A DNA stretch of 64,000 nt from Halanaeroarchaeum sp. HSR-CO (GTDB lineage Archaea; Halobacteriota; Halobacteria; Halobacteriales; Halobacteriaceae): contig NZ_CP087724.1 in assembly GCF_024972755.1 (NCBI RefSeq), positions 1,364,001-1,428,000 of the forward strand. Direction: 5' to 3'. This document shows, piece after piece, positions 35,536 through 45,024 of the stretch. The position numbers and the translations under genes were made by a program. Each line of letters begins with the position of its first letter. The first letter of the stretch is position 1. The notes beneath the pieces were generated by a model. It searched no databases, was not told the DNA's origin, and was given only the letters and a program-made list of their open reading frames with translations.

Positions 35536-35663
35536 AACGACGACCGCAGAACGCCCCTCTGCGGGGTGCATTTACCCATGGGAGCCGATCGGTCGATAAT
35601 GGACGATGAGCCGCCATCGAGACGATAGTCGAATCCGAGTCGCAGTAACGGCAGGCTCTCCGA

Positions 35664-36539
35664 TCAGGTCGCGTCATCGACGACGAGCCACGGGACCTCG
35701 ATCAGTTCCGGTATCGGCGTCTCTACGTGGTGTTCCCAGATACCCTGTTCCCCGAACGCTTCCCCGTGGTCCGAGGTGATGACGACGGTGCCATCGAGGT
35801 CCGCTGCGAGGTCGGCCGCTGCTTCGAAGACGGCTCTAAGGTTCTCCTCGTAATAGCGGAGTAGCGTCTCTTTCGTTCCGTCCGAGCCGACGTCGAAGAT
35901 ACTGCTCGGGTCAAGTTCGACGAGCATCCCGACCTTCATGGCGAGTTCGCTCTGTTCCAGATATCGCTCGACGCGGGGCCTGATGGGGTCGAGCACCGAG
36001 GCAAGCAATCCGCCGTCGCTCGAGTCGACGCCTTCCTGTTTGGCTTCCTCGAAGCTCTTTCGAATCGTGTTCACCTTTCGCCCCTTCCCGTGGGCGATGA
36101 AGGGAGCGTGCGGTTGCATGTAGTGGATGACCGTCCTGTCGCTGGCCTCCAGTTCATCCCAGTGCTCTCGGACGTACCGGTTCACGTCCTGAGGAAGGAC
36201 CGTCCCGAGCTCGTCGTCCCAGGCCTCGTCCCAGACGTCGTGGATGGTCGAAATGTGGTCGGTCGAGGTCCAACCGGAGTCGAAACTCGCTCCCCAGTCC
36301 AGTTCGTTGAGGGGAATTCCGAGTCCGTTGATGAACGGGTTCGCAGAGAAGTACGTGATATCGTGGTTCCCCCTGAAGGTCTTGGCCGCCCATTCGGGTG
36401 TCGCCGACCCCCGACTCTCCCGTTTCTCCAGGTCGCCGTCCACGTAGTCGCGGTAGACCGATTCGAAGGAATCGAATCGACAGGCATCGAGGACGATCAG
36501 GTAGTCCCAGTCACCATCGATCACTTCTTGCTGTTTCAT
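35664..36539 (-). CDS. alkaline-phosphatase-superfamily (sulfatase-like) hydrolase
   Basis: This 291-residue protein has the phosphatase/sulfatase metal site: DYLIVLDACRFDSF at the start and VVITSDHGEAFGE near the end. The nucleophile region is GSATPEWAAKTF with Thr, not the Cys that makes formylglycine in true sulfatases. Activity on phosphodiester or phosphonate groups, for instance in cell-surface polymers, is more likely than sulfate ester cleavage. It belongs to the surface group with the flippase-like and DedA genes. Confidence 0.75.
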   Translation of the reverse strand: MKQQEVIDGDWDYLIVLDACRFDSFESVYRDYVDGDLEKRESRGSATPEWAAKTFRGNHDITYFSANPFINGLGIPLNELDWGASFDSGWTSTDHISTIHDVWDEAWDDELGTVLPQDVNRYVREHWDELEASDRTVIHYMQPHAPFIAHGKGRKVNTIRKSFEEAKQEGVDSSDGGLLASVLDPIRPRVERYLEQSELAMKVGMLVELDPSSIFDVGSDGTKETLLRYYEENLRAVFEAAADLAADLDGTVVITSDHGEAFGEQGIWEHHVETPIPELIEVPWLVVDDAT

Positions 36540-36602
36540 AGGAGCGGTTGCGTACGAGGTAGTTCTACCATGGGTGCCTAAAGCGTGTGTGATATCAGAC
36601 CG

Positions 36603-37625
36603 TCAGGAGAGCACTTTCACGCCGAATACCGTCGCCGATGTTCCGCCGACGATCACCGGCATCCAGTAGATTGCCAGACGAAAGAGTAGTACGGCGGCGG
36701 TGACCACCGCGGCTGGGACTCCCGTCGTCGGAACGAGCAAGGCGACGAAGGCAGCTTCGATCCCACCGAGGCCACCGGGAAGGGGTGCCATCCCGGCCAG
36801 ATTGGCGAGCGGGATGACGAACAGCGCCACGACGACAGGGATGTCGGCACCGACCGCGAGAAAGGCCATGACGAGGGCTGCTGTCTGTAACAACCACCCC
36901 AGCATCGAGAGAGAAAGAGCGTACACGAGTCGACGCTGATCGCCGGCGACCACCTCGACATTCCCGAAGAATCGACGCAAGCGAGCCGCGACACCAGCCT
37001 TGGTGACCGTTCGTGATTTCAGTGGGCCCCACCGGAATGCATCGGCCGTCGTCGCAATCGGTCCCGAGAGTCTATCGACGAGTGTCTCCCGATAGCGCCA
37101 GGTCAACGTGAAGGACACGACGATGACGAGGACTAGTATCACGACGGAACTGACCGCCGCGAAGAGATTCGTCCCGAGCGTGAACCGACTCGCGTAGATT
37201 CCGACCCCGAAGAAGACGAGCGCGATGGACGAGACCGCGTTCAGCACGTCGACGCTCGCGATGCTGACTAGCCCTGTTTCGTATCGGGTTCCCGTGACCT
37301 TCGAGACGAGTAACGCCGTGACTGGTTCGCCACCGGCCTGCCCGAACGGGGTCACGTTGTTCGCGAAGACGGCGGCATTGTAGACGAAAAACGAGGTGCC
37401 GACGGGCATGGGGACGTCCATCGAGGCGAGCACGGTTCGAAGCGTGACTGCCCAGGCGCCAAGCCAGAGCAGGGCAACCACGAACATCACCCCAAGGAAT
37501 AGCGGATCGGCCCGCGACAGTGACGATCGCACCTGACCGACGTCGACGAGCCACAGGAGGCCGACGATGAGTGCACCCGCGCCCGCGAACCCGAGGACGA
37601 GCGCACGCCTGTCGACCCGACTCAT
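36603..37625 (-). CDS. AglD/UPF0104-type membrane protein (lysylphosphatidylglycerol synthase TM fold)
   Basis: This 340-residue polytopic protein has about eight transmembrane helices. Family marks are VFANNVTPFGQAGGEPVTALLVSK and, near the C-terminus, FVIPLANLAGMAPLPGGLGGIEAAF. In haloarchaea such proteins (the AglD membrane half, UPF0104) are linked to lipid-carried sugar handling in protein glycosylation. Here the glycosyltransferase domain is absent. The start at 37625 removes an N-terminal frame that runs antisense into the next gene. Confidence 0.85.
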   Translation of the reverse strand: MSRVDRRALVLGFAGAGALIVGLLWLVDVGQVRSSLSRADPLFLGVMFVVALLWLGAWAVTLRTVLASMDVPMPVGTSFFVYNAAVFANNVTPFGQAGGEPVTALLVSKVTGTRYETGLVSIASVDVLNAVSSIALVFFGVGIYASRFTLGTNLFAAVSSVVILVLVIVVSFTLTWRYRETLVDRLSGPIATTADAFRWGPLKSRTVTKAGVAARLRRFFGNVEVVAGDQRRLVYALSLSMLGWLLQTAALVMAFLAVGADIPVVVALFVIPLANLAGMAPLPGGLGGIEAAFVALLVPTTGVPAAVVTAAVLLFRLAIYWMPVIVGGTSATVFGVKVLS

Positions 37626-37691
37626 ACATCGGAACTCCGACGCCCTACTACGAAACGATTGGGTTTCGTACCGACTCGAGGGACCGGGCCA

Positions 37692-37697
37692 TTTATT
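37692..37697 (+). promoter_or_regulatory. TATA box of the larger sulfatase-like gene
   Basis: TTTATT is centred 28 bases before the ATG at 37723, and marks a leaderless start that discards the 52 upstream codons. Confidence 0.55.
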
Positions 37698-37722
37698 GCT
37701 GGCAACCGGTGAGTCTGGGGTA

Positions 37723-39294
37723 ATGACCGACCGGTCCCCAGACAACGTCCTGTTCGTCGTCCTGGACACGGTCCGGAAGGATCGACTCGGCCCCTACGGA
37801 TACGACCGAGGGACGACGCCGTCGTTGTCGGCATTTGCCGAGGAGGCGACCGTCTTCGACGCTGCCGTCGCGCCCGCACCCTGGACCTTGCCGGTTCACG
37901 CGTCCATGTTCACCGGACTGTATCCGAGTCAGCATGGAGCCGACCAGGAGAGTCCGTATCTGGAGGGAGCGCAGACGCTTGCGAAGACGCTATCGCAGGC
38001 GGGCTACGACACCGCTGCGTACTCTTCGAACGCCTGGATCACCCCATATACGAACCTCACCGAGGGCTTCGACGACGGTGATACCTTCTTCGAGGTCATG
38101 CCGGGTGAGTACCTGTCCGGCCCGCTTTCGAAGGTCTGGAAGGCGATGAACGACAACGACCGTCTCCGGGACTTCGCGTCGAGTGCCGTCCAGTTCGGGG
38201 CGAAGATCCACGAATACCTCGCCAGTGGCGATGGCGCGGATACCAAAACGCCGTCCGTCATCGACAAGACCATCTCGTTCATCGACGAGAGCGAGAGCGA
38301 GACGGGCTGGTTCGCGTTCATCAATCTGATGGACGCCCATCTACCGTACTATCCACCGGAAGAATACCGTCGGGAGTTCGCTGCCGACGCTGACCCGGAC
38401 GCGGTCTGTCAGAACTCCAAGGAGTACAACTCCGGCGCCCGGGATATCGACGATGACGAGTGGGACGACATCGGCGACCTCTACGATGCGGAAATCGCCC
38501 ACATGGACGATCAACTGGGCCGGCTCTTCGAGTGGTTGAAAGAGACCGACCAGTGGGACGATACGACTGTCGTAGTCTGTGCTGACCACGGTGAACTGCA
38601 CGGCGAACACGACCTCTACGGTCACGAGTTCGCCCTCTACGAGCAATTGATCAACGTACCGCTCATGATCAAACATCCCGCTCTCGATGACGACCGCACA
38701 GCGGCGGTCGTCGAATTGCTCGATCTCTATCACACCGTCCTCGACGCGACCGATGTTCGTCGAGACGGGAGCACGACTGGGGTTCAATCGGGCGAAAACC
38801 GGGTCGTCGGCTTCGATCCGACGCGTTCGCTGTTCGACTCCCGATACCGGCAGTTCGACTCGGCCGACGGGAATCGTGACCCGGGACAGCGAGCCAATGA
38901 GGAGGCGGCCGGAGAGTACGCCTTCGTCGAATACGCCCAGCCGGTCATCGAACTCCACCACCTCGAGGAGAAGGCGAAGGCGGCCGGACTGGAGATCGAA
39001 GACGACCACCGTGCGCGGGCACGATTGCGGGCAGCCCGTAGTTCGGACGGCAAATTCATCCGAGCAGATCGAATTCCCGACGAGGGGTTCGTTCTCGGGG
39101 AAGATCCCGCCGAGTCCCGACCAGTGTCCCCCAACGATCACGACGCCGTCGAGGCCGCAGAACGGGCCCTCTCCCGGTTCGAATCGGCGACCGGTGGAGC
39201 GTGGACGGAAGCCACCGATGCTCGGGCAGACGCACTCGAAGACGCCGACGAGAAGTTACAGGAGCGACTGAGCGACCTCGGATACATGGAGTAA
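37723..39294 (+). CDS. sulfatase-family hydrolase with Thr at the nucleophile position
   Basis: This 523-residue protein has the family start NVLFVVLDTVRKDRLGPYG, with the metal-ligand Asp, and TVVVCADHGELHGEH near the middle. The nucleophile loop is APAPWTLPVHASMFTGLYPSQHG. The position normally held by Cys or Ser (CxPxR) is Thr, so a formylglycine sulfatase is unlikely; other phospho- or sulfo-transferring members have Thr. The C-terminal 100 residues are acidic and helical. It has its own leaderless promoter and is divergent from the flippase-like gene. Confidence 0.85.
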   Translation: MTDRSPDNVLFVVLDTVRKDRLGPYGYDRGTTPSLSAFAEEATVFDAAVAPAPWTLPVHASMFTGLYPSQHGADQESPYLEGAQTLAKTLSQAGYDTAAYSSNAWITPYTNLTEGFDDGDTFFEVMPGEYLSGPLSKVWKAMNDNDRLRDFASSAVQFGAKIHEYLASGDGADTKTPSVIDKTISFIDESESETGWFAFINLMDAHLPYYPPEEYRREFAADADPDAVCQNSKEYNSGARDIDDDEWDDIGDLYDAEIAHMDDQLGRLFEWLKETDQWDDTTVVVCADHGELHGEHDLYGHEFALYEQLINVPLMIKHPALDDDRTAAVVELLDLYHTVLDATDVRRDGSTTGVQSGENRVVGFDPTRSLFDSRYRQFDSADGNRDPGQRANEEAAGEYAFVEYAQPVIELHHLEEKAKAAGLEIEDDHRARARLRAARSSDGKFIRADRIPDEGFVLGEDPAESRPVSPNDHDAVEAAERALSRFESATGGAWTEATDARADALEDADEKLQERLSDLGYME

Positions 39295-39296
39295 TC

Positions 39297-39821
39297 ATGG
39301 TGATACTGCAACTCTCGGAGACACCGGACTGGCTGGCATCGATGCTTTCCTCGGAGATCGCGCTCCTCGTGCTCCTCGGGATCAGCATCCTCGAGGGTAC
39401 CATGATGCTCCGATTCATGCCGAGTGAACTCGTGGTCCCGAGCGCGCTGTTGCTCATCGGCTCATCGATCCCCGAGGTCGTGGCTATCGTCGCTATCGCC
39501 GTCGTCGGAACGACCATCGGCCAGACGTTTCTGTTCGTCCTTGCCCGCCGAGGCGGTCGGAAATATTTGATACAGAAGGGGTGGATACCGCTGAACGAGT
39601 CGCGCCTCGACCGCGTCGACGGCTGGTTCGACCGGTGGGGGCAGTTCGCCGTGCCGGTGACGAATACGATGCTCTTCGTCCGTGGGCTGCTGACGGTACC
39701 CGCCGGTCTCTCGGACATGCAAGTTCGGCGGTTCGTCGTCCTCTCGGCCGTCGGTTCCCTCTCGTTTCAGACGATACTGGCACTCATCTACCTCCTCGCG
39801 GGCGAGGTTATCGCACTCTGA
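39297..39821 (+). CDS. DedA-family membrane protein
   Basis: This 174-residue protein of the DedA/SNARE-associated family has an amphipathic N-terminus (LSETPDWLASMLSSEIALLVLLG), an acidic patch (SILEGTMMLRFMPSE), a central Gly-rich helix (VAIAVVGTTIGQTFLFVLARRGGRKYL), and the Arg/Pro loop FVRGLLTVPAGLSDMQVRRF. DedA proteins act in lipid flipping and membrane potential. The ATG is at 39297, two bases after the preceding stop, so it is cotranscribed with the sulfatase-like gene. Confidence 0.88.
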   Translation: MVILQLSETPDWLASMLSSEIALLVLLGISILEGTMMLRFMPSELVVPSALLLIGSSIPEVVAIVAIAVVGTTIGQTFLFVLARRGGRKYLIQKGWIPLNESRLDRVDGWFDRWGQFAVPVTNTMLFVRGLLTVPAGLSDMQVRRFVVLSAVGSLSFQTILALIYLLAGEVIAL

Positions 39822-41258
39822 TTAGCGATTGTCGACGGCACGCCAGAGTGTCTTCGCCGTAGCGGCGAGACGCTTGCGGGCGTAGATAAGTTCTGCAGTC
39901 CCCCAGGCCGTCGCGATCAGCAGGGCACCCGCTGCCGAGGCGAGCGTCCAGCTATCCATCCAGGCCGGGCGAATCCACGGCGTGAGGTGCCTCCACCGGG
40001 TTGTCATCGTATCGACGGGGCCCTCGACGACTGTCCCGGTGGCCTGGCGCGATACCCATTGATCGAAGGACTCGTTTCTCGACTCGCCTGGTTCGAGGCT
40101 CGCACTGCCGCTCAGTTCGTAGGTCCCCTCTGCATCCATATCCCGGATCGTCGGCCCGTTCGAGCTGCCGCCGTGAGCTATCCGATCCGCGTCGTACGGT
40201 CCCCACGTTACATAACTCTCCCAGACGATCTCGCCGTCCGGCGTGACCTCGACGACGCGGTGGTTCATCGTATCGGTGATCAACGTGTTGCCGTTCGGGA
40301 GTCTATCCGCGTCGCGAGGCCAGGTGAACTGGCCGTTCCCGACCTCCCAGGTCCGTTCCCACTCGGCTGTCGGTAATCCTGCGTCGTTCGTTCCGGTGCG
40401 CTCGAGGAGTTCGTACTCCACGACGCGGTGGTTCTCGGAGTCGGCAACGAGAATCGTCGGCGTGCCGTCCTCGCTCTCGAGATAATCGGGATTGTGCTGT
40501 TCGGAGAGGATATCGTGCTCGCCGTCCGCACCGAGACGAAGGTCGATCTCGTCGGTCGTCATGTTGACGAGGATGGCCTGATCGAAGTTTCGCGGCGAGA
40601 CGAGCAACTGGTCGTCACCCACGGGTTCGACATCGTTCACGTGCGTCCAGTCCTCATCCATCCCTCCGTCCGTTCCGTTCGGATAGTGGTCGCGGAAGTA
40701 CCATTCCCACGTGATCTCCTCGCTGGTTCGATTGTATACGAACAGGCGATCGTCGCTTCTGTCGGCTGATTCGTTGTAGTTCCGCATGTTCGCGACGGCC
40801 AACCGGTGCTCGTCGAGCATCGTCACGTCGTGGGTGTCCTCGATGTCGAACACCTCCACCCAGACCCGCTCGTCGGTTTCAGGGTCGTATTCGTAGACGG
40901 TGGTCGTCCCGGGTTTCGTCGAGACGACGAGGATGTTCCCATTCGGCAGGGGATCGGGTTCGTAGAACCACGTCGATCCCTGTTCGGAGCCGTTGTGCTG
41001 CCACTCCATGTCACCCCGTTCGTCGATGGCCACGAGTCGTGCCGGTCGTTTCGGGTCCTCCTCGCCGCCGAAGTGGAACCCCTGGACGCCGACGACGGTC
41101 GACCCGTTCCCGGCAGATTCTATCGTGCCCGGTTCGACGAACCCTGGATCCGGCGGTCCCCCAGTGACGGCTGCGTACCCGACGTTCGCCACAAGTGCGA
41201 AAAGGACGATCGCGAGGAGGGCGCGTATCAAGCGACGCTTCGAGACGGGGACGTCCAT
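39822..41258 (-). CDS. arylsulfotransferase-like beta-propeller, membrane-anchored
   Basis: This 478-residue protein has an N-terminal signal-anchor (RRLIRALLAIVLFALVANVGYAAV) and a C-terminal helix (WTLASAAGALLIATAWGTAELIY). Between them lies a repeat propeller with blades such as NGNILVVSTKPGTTTVYEYDP and WPRDADRLPNGNTLITDTMNHRVVEV. The family resembles ASST, which moves sulfate groups between aryl donors. Catalytic His/Arg of known ASST enzymes cannot be mapped without alignment. A paralogue lies at 42228-43523. The ectodomain faces outward. Confidence 0.78.
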   Translation of the reverse strand: MDVPVSKRRLIRALLAIVLFALVANVGYAAVTGGPPDPGFVEPGTIESAGNGSTVVGVQGFHFGGEEDPKRPARLVAIDERGDMEWQHNGSEQGSTWFYEPDPLPNGNILVVSTKPGTTTVYEYDPETDERVWVEVFDIEDTHDVTMLDEHRLAVANMRNYNESADRSDDRLFVYNRTSEEITWEWYFRDHYPNGTDGGMDEDWTHVNDVEPVGDDQLLVSPRNFDQAILVNMTTDEIDLRLGADGEHDILSEQHNPDYLESEDGTPTILVADSENHRVVEYELLERTGTNDAGLPTAEWERTWEVGNGQFTWPRDADRLPNGNTLITDTMNHRVVEVTPDGEIVWESYVTWGPYDADRIAHGGSSNGPTIRDMDAEGTYELSGSASLEPGESRNESFDQWVSRQATGTVVEGPVDTMTTRWRHLTPWIRPAWMDSWTLASAAGALLIATAWGTAELIYARKRLAATAKTLWRAVDNR

Positions 41259-41399
41259 AGGTAGACGTGTGGGACGGTCGGTTTCATCGTTTCGCTCCGG
41301 AGGAACAACGGCACATATCCCGCCGTAGTGGGCCACTATCGTCGTAGCGTCTCACACGTAACGACAACGAGATCTGGCAGTGTGTGGTCTCGTGTCTGG

Positions 41400-42152
41400 T
41401 CACTCCATGTCCTTTCCGCCATTGACGGGTGTGTAGGTTCCGGTGACGAACTGTGCGTCGTCGCTGGCGAAGGCGGCAATGGCGCGAGCGACGTCCGACG
41501 GCCGAGCCACTCGGCCCAGGGGCGTCTGCTCGGAGATATACTCTCGCATCTCTTCGACCCGATCTGCGGTCGCGTCGGTCTCGACGAGGCCCGGGGCAAC
41601 GACGTTCGCCGTTATCCCCGCTTGCCCGTACTCGTATGCGATGTACTTGACGAAGGTGTCGAGGGCAGCCTTCGCGGCCCCGTGAGCGATGAACCCCGGC
41701 GCGGGATGGTCGCCGAGTCCACTCGAGACGTACACTGCACGCCCATATCCCTGCTCTACCATCAGGGGAAGGACGGCGTCGGTCATCCTGAACGCCGCCT
41801 CGAGTTCGTCCGAGAGTTTCTGGTGGAACTCCTCCCAGGCCATATCGGCGAACGACTTCTTCGCAAAGGGCATGTTGGCGTTGTTCACGAGGACGTCGAT
41901 GCGACCCCACTCGTCGGTGACGGTCTCGATCAGACGACCGACAGCCGCTTCGTCGCGAACGTCGGCCTGGACGACGAGTGCATCGCCGCCATTCTCCTCG
42001 ATCTCGGTGGCTGTCGCCCGTGCGGCGGCTTCGTTCGAGTGGTAATTCACGACCACCTTCGCTCCGCGATCGGCGAGGAGTGTGGCGGTTGCGGCACCGA
42101 TACCCCGGCTACTGCCTGTGATGAGAGCGACCCGGTCGGTGAACGAACTCAT
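41400..42152 (-). CDS. short-chain dehydrogenase with His in place of catalytic Tyr
   Basis: This 250-residue SDR has the nucleotide motif ALITGSSRGIGAATATLLADRG and NNAN at the NNAG position (VLVNNANMPF). The catalytic region reads PGFIAHGAAKAAL, so the Tyr of the YxxxK motif is His while the Lys is kept. The end is VTGTYTPVNGGKDME, as in 3-oxoacyl-ACP reductase-like SDRs. Start chosen at 42152 because the frame upstream adds only seven residues. Substrate is unknown and reductase activity is uncertain. Confidence 0.82.
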   Translation of the reverse strand: MSSFTDRVALITGSSRGIGAATATLLADRGAKVVVNYHSNEAAARATATEIEENGGDALVVQADVRDEAAVGRLIETVTDEWGRIDVLVNNANMPFAKKSFADMAWEEFHQKLSDELEAAFRMTDAVLPLMVEQGYGRAVYVSSGLGDHPAPGFIAHGAAKAALDTFVKYIAYEYGQAGITANVVAPGLVETDATADRVEEMREYISEQTPLGRVARPSDVARAIAAFASDDAQFVTGTYTPVNGGKDME

Positions 42153-42227
42153 TGGTCGACCGTTTGCCGTCACGTGAAGAGAAGCTACCGATGTCCGTGT
42201 CGAATCGTACCAGGGTACCGAAAGACA

Positions 42228-43523
42228 CTATGTGCGCAGCCGCCACCCGAAGAGAATACCCTCACCGGTAAGCCACAGCGCACCGAGGGCGATACCGACG
42301 ACATGCAGTAGCTGGGGAAGATGCATCCACGTCGGGACCACGTACTTCGAGAGGGCCTCGATCTCCCGGACGGATTCGACGATCGGTCCGGCGGTTTCGT
42401 CGCTCTCGACGAGTTGACGGCCTGATGGAACGTCCGCTCCTTCGTCGGCACCGATCCGATCGGCCTCGTATGGGAGGGGAATCACCTCACCATCCGGATC
42501 TTCGAACCGCCAGACGACCGTCCCCTCGCGGTCGACCTCGAGGATGCGATTGTTGCGCGAATCGGTGATCAACGTGTTACCGTTCGGGAGCCGGTCGGCA
42601 TCACGAGGCCACTGCAGCGATCCGTCGGTCGGGCCGCGATACTGCCAGACGATTTCCTCGGTCGCCACGTCGAGTTCGACGATCCGGTTGTTCTCGCTGT
42701 CCGCGACGACCATCGTTCCCGCGTCCTCGATCCGGTGTGGGTTGTGTTGTTTCTCCAGGATGTCGTGGTTACCAGGTTCGCCGACCACGTCGACGATCTC
42801 GTTGGTCTCTGGATCGACTTCGATGACGGTGTCGAAGTTACGGATGCTCATCTGAAAGTTCCCGTTCTCCAGACGATCGATGTCGTTCATATGCGTCCAG
42901 TCGTCGTGCTCACCATTCTTCTCCGGGCCACCGTGCTGTTCGTAGAAGGGGGTTCCGGGTGTCAGGTGTTCTTCGGCGTGCCACTCCCAGGTTATCTCCC
43001 CCTCGCGATCGACGGTGAACGACCGGTCGTTCCCCATGTCGATGATCGCGGTCTCACCGTTGTCCAGTCGTTCGACGTCGTGCACCTCGTGCCAGTGGAT
43101 AAACTCGTCCTGCCAGGAGTACTCCCAGACCACGTCGCCGGACTCCTTGTCGATTTCGACCACGCGGTTGGTGACACAGTGGTCGTCGTATTCCTCGTAG
43201 TCGACGTACTCTCCATCGCAATCTTCAGCCGGTGTTTTCACGGCCACCGCTGCGAGCACCGTCTCCTCGTCGAGTTGCTCGACCGCGAACACCCGGGAAT
43301 CAGGGACGGACCAGTCCCAGGTGACGTTACCGTCGGGTGTTATCTCGACGACCCGCCCAACGTTATTCCAGGAGTGGACCCCGACCAGCGTATTCCCTGG
43401 ATAGGCGCCCGCTTCCTGTTCGACGGTCGTCCCACGGTCGATTGTGACGGCCTGGACGCCGAGAGAGGCCGCCAGGAGGACGATGGCGACCGAGACGGCG
43501 ACGATACGTACCCGCTGGTCCAT
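42228..43523 (-). CDS. arylsulfotransferase-like beta-propeller, paralogue
   Basis: This 431-residue protein has an N-terminal signal-anchor (RIVAVSVAIVLLAASLGVQAV) and a C-terminal helix (LLHVVGIALGALWLTGEGILF). The propeller repeats are close to those of the 39822 gene (WPRDADRLPNGNTLITDSRNNRILEV; NPHRIEDAGTMVVADSENN). An inserted Cys pair (TPAEDCDGEYVDYEEYDDHC) may form a disulfide. The two paralogues flank an SDR, so a local duplication with an intervening gene is likely. Confidence 0.78.
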   Translation of the reverse strand: MDQRVRIVAVSVAIVLLAASLGVQAVTIDRGTTVEQEAGAYPGNTLVGVHSWNNVGRVVEITPDGNVTWDWSVPDSRVFAVEQLDEETVLAAVAVKTPAEDCDGEYVDYEEYDDHCVTNRVVEIDKESGDVVWEYSWQDEFIHWHEVHDVERLDNGETAIIDMGNDRSFTVDREGEITWEWHAEEHLTPGTPFYEQHGGPEKNGEHDDWTHMNDIDRLENGNFQMSIRNFDTVIEVDPETNEIVDVVGEPGNHDILEKQHNPHRIEDAGTMVVADSENNRIVELDVATEEIVWQYRGPTDGSLQWPRDADRLPNGNTLITDSRNNRILEVDREGTVVWRFEDPDGEVIPLPYEADRIGADEGADVPSGRQLVESDETAGPIVESVREIEALSKYVVPTWMHLPQLLHVVGIALGALWLTGEGILFGWRLRT

Positions 43524-43822
43524 ACGCTCTGTCCACGCCCCTGGCGCTAATAGGAACCGGTTGAGTCTCGACGTTCGTCACCTGGGAGCCGGCATAGCTG
43601 TGTTGGTCAATACGGACAATACTATCTACGGTCGGCAACCAGTCAGTGGGCTACCTTTTACCCAATATTCTGTGAAAAGCGGTCAAATTGGCCGGGAATG
43701 CACGCCGCTGAGATAATCGCGCATATCAATAATTCTATAGTTATTGCCAGTTATATTGTGAAGATGGGGAAATACATTGCAAACGTTTTTGTGGGAACAC
43801 CCGCTATATTCGGGTATAACAT
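43524..43822. other. AT-rich control region before the sulfur module
   Basis: These 299 bases have no supported gene and are much poorer in GC than neighbours. They contain TATA-like boxes (GTTATATTG at about 43750, AATACATT at about 43771) and, from 43799 to 43815, the inverted repeat described separately. It is likely the promoter of the rhodanese-MBL gene. Confidence 0.55.
43799..43815. promoter_or_regulatory. inverted repeat before the rhodanese-dioxygenase gene
   Basis: ACCCGCTATATTCGGGT has 5-base arms ACCCG/CGGGT around CTATATT and ends 7 bases before the start codon. If the promoter is the AATACATT box near 43771, the repeat sits at the start of the transcript and could bind a repressor. 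The factor is unknown; placement is the only evidence. Confidence 0.4.
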
Positions 43823-45016
43823 ATGGACTCTGACGACTTCCCGGCTACGGACGTCCACGTCGAGTCGATTGCCCCAGAATCGTTGAAAGATCGAATCGAT
43901 TCGGGTCGGGCGACCGTGCTCCTCGACACGCGGATGCAATCAGATTACGATGAGTGGCACATCGACGGCGAGAACGTCGAGACCATCAACATCCCATATT
44001 ACGAGTTCCTCGATGACGGTCTCGACGAAGCGGTCCTCGACGAGATCCCCGAAGACAGGCAGGTGACTGCCCTCTGTGCGGAGGGGAGCTCCAGTGAGTA
44101 TGTCGCGGGTACGCTCGTCGGGCGTGGCTACGAGGTGTCCCATCTCGAGGGAGGAATGGAGGGTTGGGCACGGATCTACGAATCCGTGGAGGTCAGCGGA
44201 TACACCGGATCGGGGACCCTCCTCCAGTACCAGCGACCGTCGTCGGGCTGTCTCGGCTACATGCTCTACGACCAAGATGAAGCAGCAGTCATCGATCCAC
44301 TCAAAGCCTTCACAAGCCGATATCTCGAGGATGCAGACCGACTCGGCGTCGACCTCGAGTACGCGATGGATACGCACGTACACGCAGACCACATCTCGGG
44401 GGTCCGTGATCTCGTCGCCGAGGGGGTCGAAGGTGTGATTCCCGAATCTGCAGTCGAGCGCGGTATTACGTACACAGATGAACTCACCACTATCGAAGAT
44501 GGGCAGACGTTGGACGTCGGGTCTGCCGAGATAACGGCCATCTACACCCCCGGCCACACGACTGGCATGACTTCGTACCTCGTCGATGACAGCTTCCTCG
44601 CAACCGGTGACGGACTCTTCACCGAGTCAGTAGCTCGTCCCGACCTCGAAGAGGGCGATGATGGCGCACCAGAGGCCGCCCGGATGCTCTACGAATCGCT
44701 TCAGGAGAGAATCCTGACCCTCCCCAATACGGTAGTAGTTGGTGGGGGACACACTAGTAACGCAGCCGAACCAGCCGCGGATGGCACGTACACCGACTCG
44801 ATCGGGAACCTGTTGGAGGATATGCCGGCTCTCACGATGGACGAGGAGTCGTTCGTCGAACTGACGCTCGATGACATGCCGCCCCGGCCGGCGAACTACG
44901 AAGATATCATCGCCACGAACCTCGGGGTGAACGACGTCGACGAAGAGGAAGCGTTTACCCTCGAACTCGGCCCCAACAACTGCGCAGCGAGTCAGGAGTC
45001 TCTCGCGGGTGATTGA
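43823..45016 (+). CDS. rhodanese-metallo-beta-lactamase fusion (persulfide dioxygenase-like)
   Basis: This 397-residue protein is a rhodanese domain (residues 1-115, active-site loop ALCAEGSSSEYVA with the persulfide-accepting Cys) followed by an ETHE1-like metallo-beta-lactamase domain (about 125-390). The metal ligands are in DTHVHADHISGVRDL, YTPGHTTGMTSYL, LATGDGLF and GGGHTSN. In this order the rhodanese would load sulfane sulfur and the dioxygenase oxidise the persulfide to sulfite. It leads directly into two YeeE/YedE sulfur-transport genes, so the role is in import or detoxification of sulfane sulfur. Confidence 0.9.
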   Translation: MDSDDFPATDVHVESIAPESLKDRIDSGRATVLLDTRMQSDYDEWHIDGENVETINIPYYEFLDDGLDEAVLDEIPEDRQVTALCAEGSSSEYVAGTLVGRGYEVSHLEGGMEGWARIYESVEVSGYTGSGTLLQYQRPSSGCLGYMLYDQDEAAVIDPLKAFTSRYLEDADRLGVDLEYAMDTHVHADHISGVRDLVAEGVEGVIPESAVERGITYTDELTTIEDGQTLDVGSAEITAIYTPGHTTGMTSYLVDDSFLATGDGLFTESVARPDLEEGDDGAPEAARMLYESLQERILTLPNTVVVGGGHTSNAAEPAADGTYTDSIGNLLEDMPALTMDEESFVELTLDDMPPRPANYEDIIATNLGVNDVDEEEAFTLELGPNNCAASQESLAGD

Positions 45017-45024
45017 TCCCGGCG

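Noticed and set aside
35664-39294. Calling the two superfamily hydrolases true sulfatases.
   Set aside because: The nucleophile position is Thr in both, not the Cys/Ser that matures to formylglycine.
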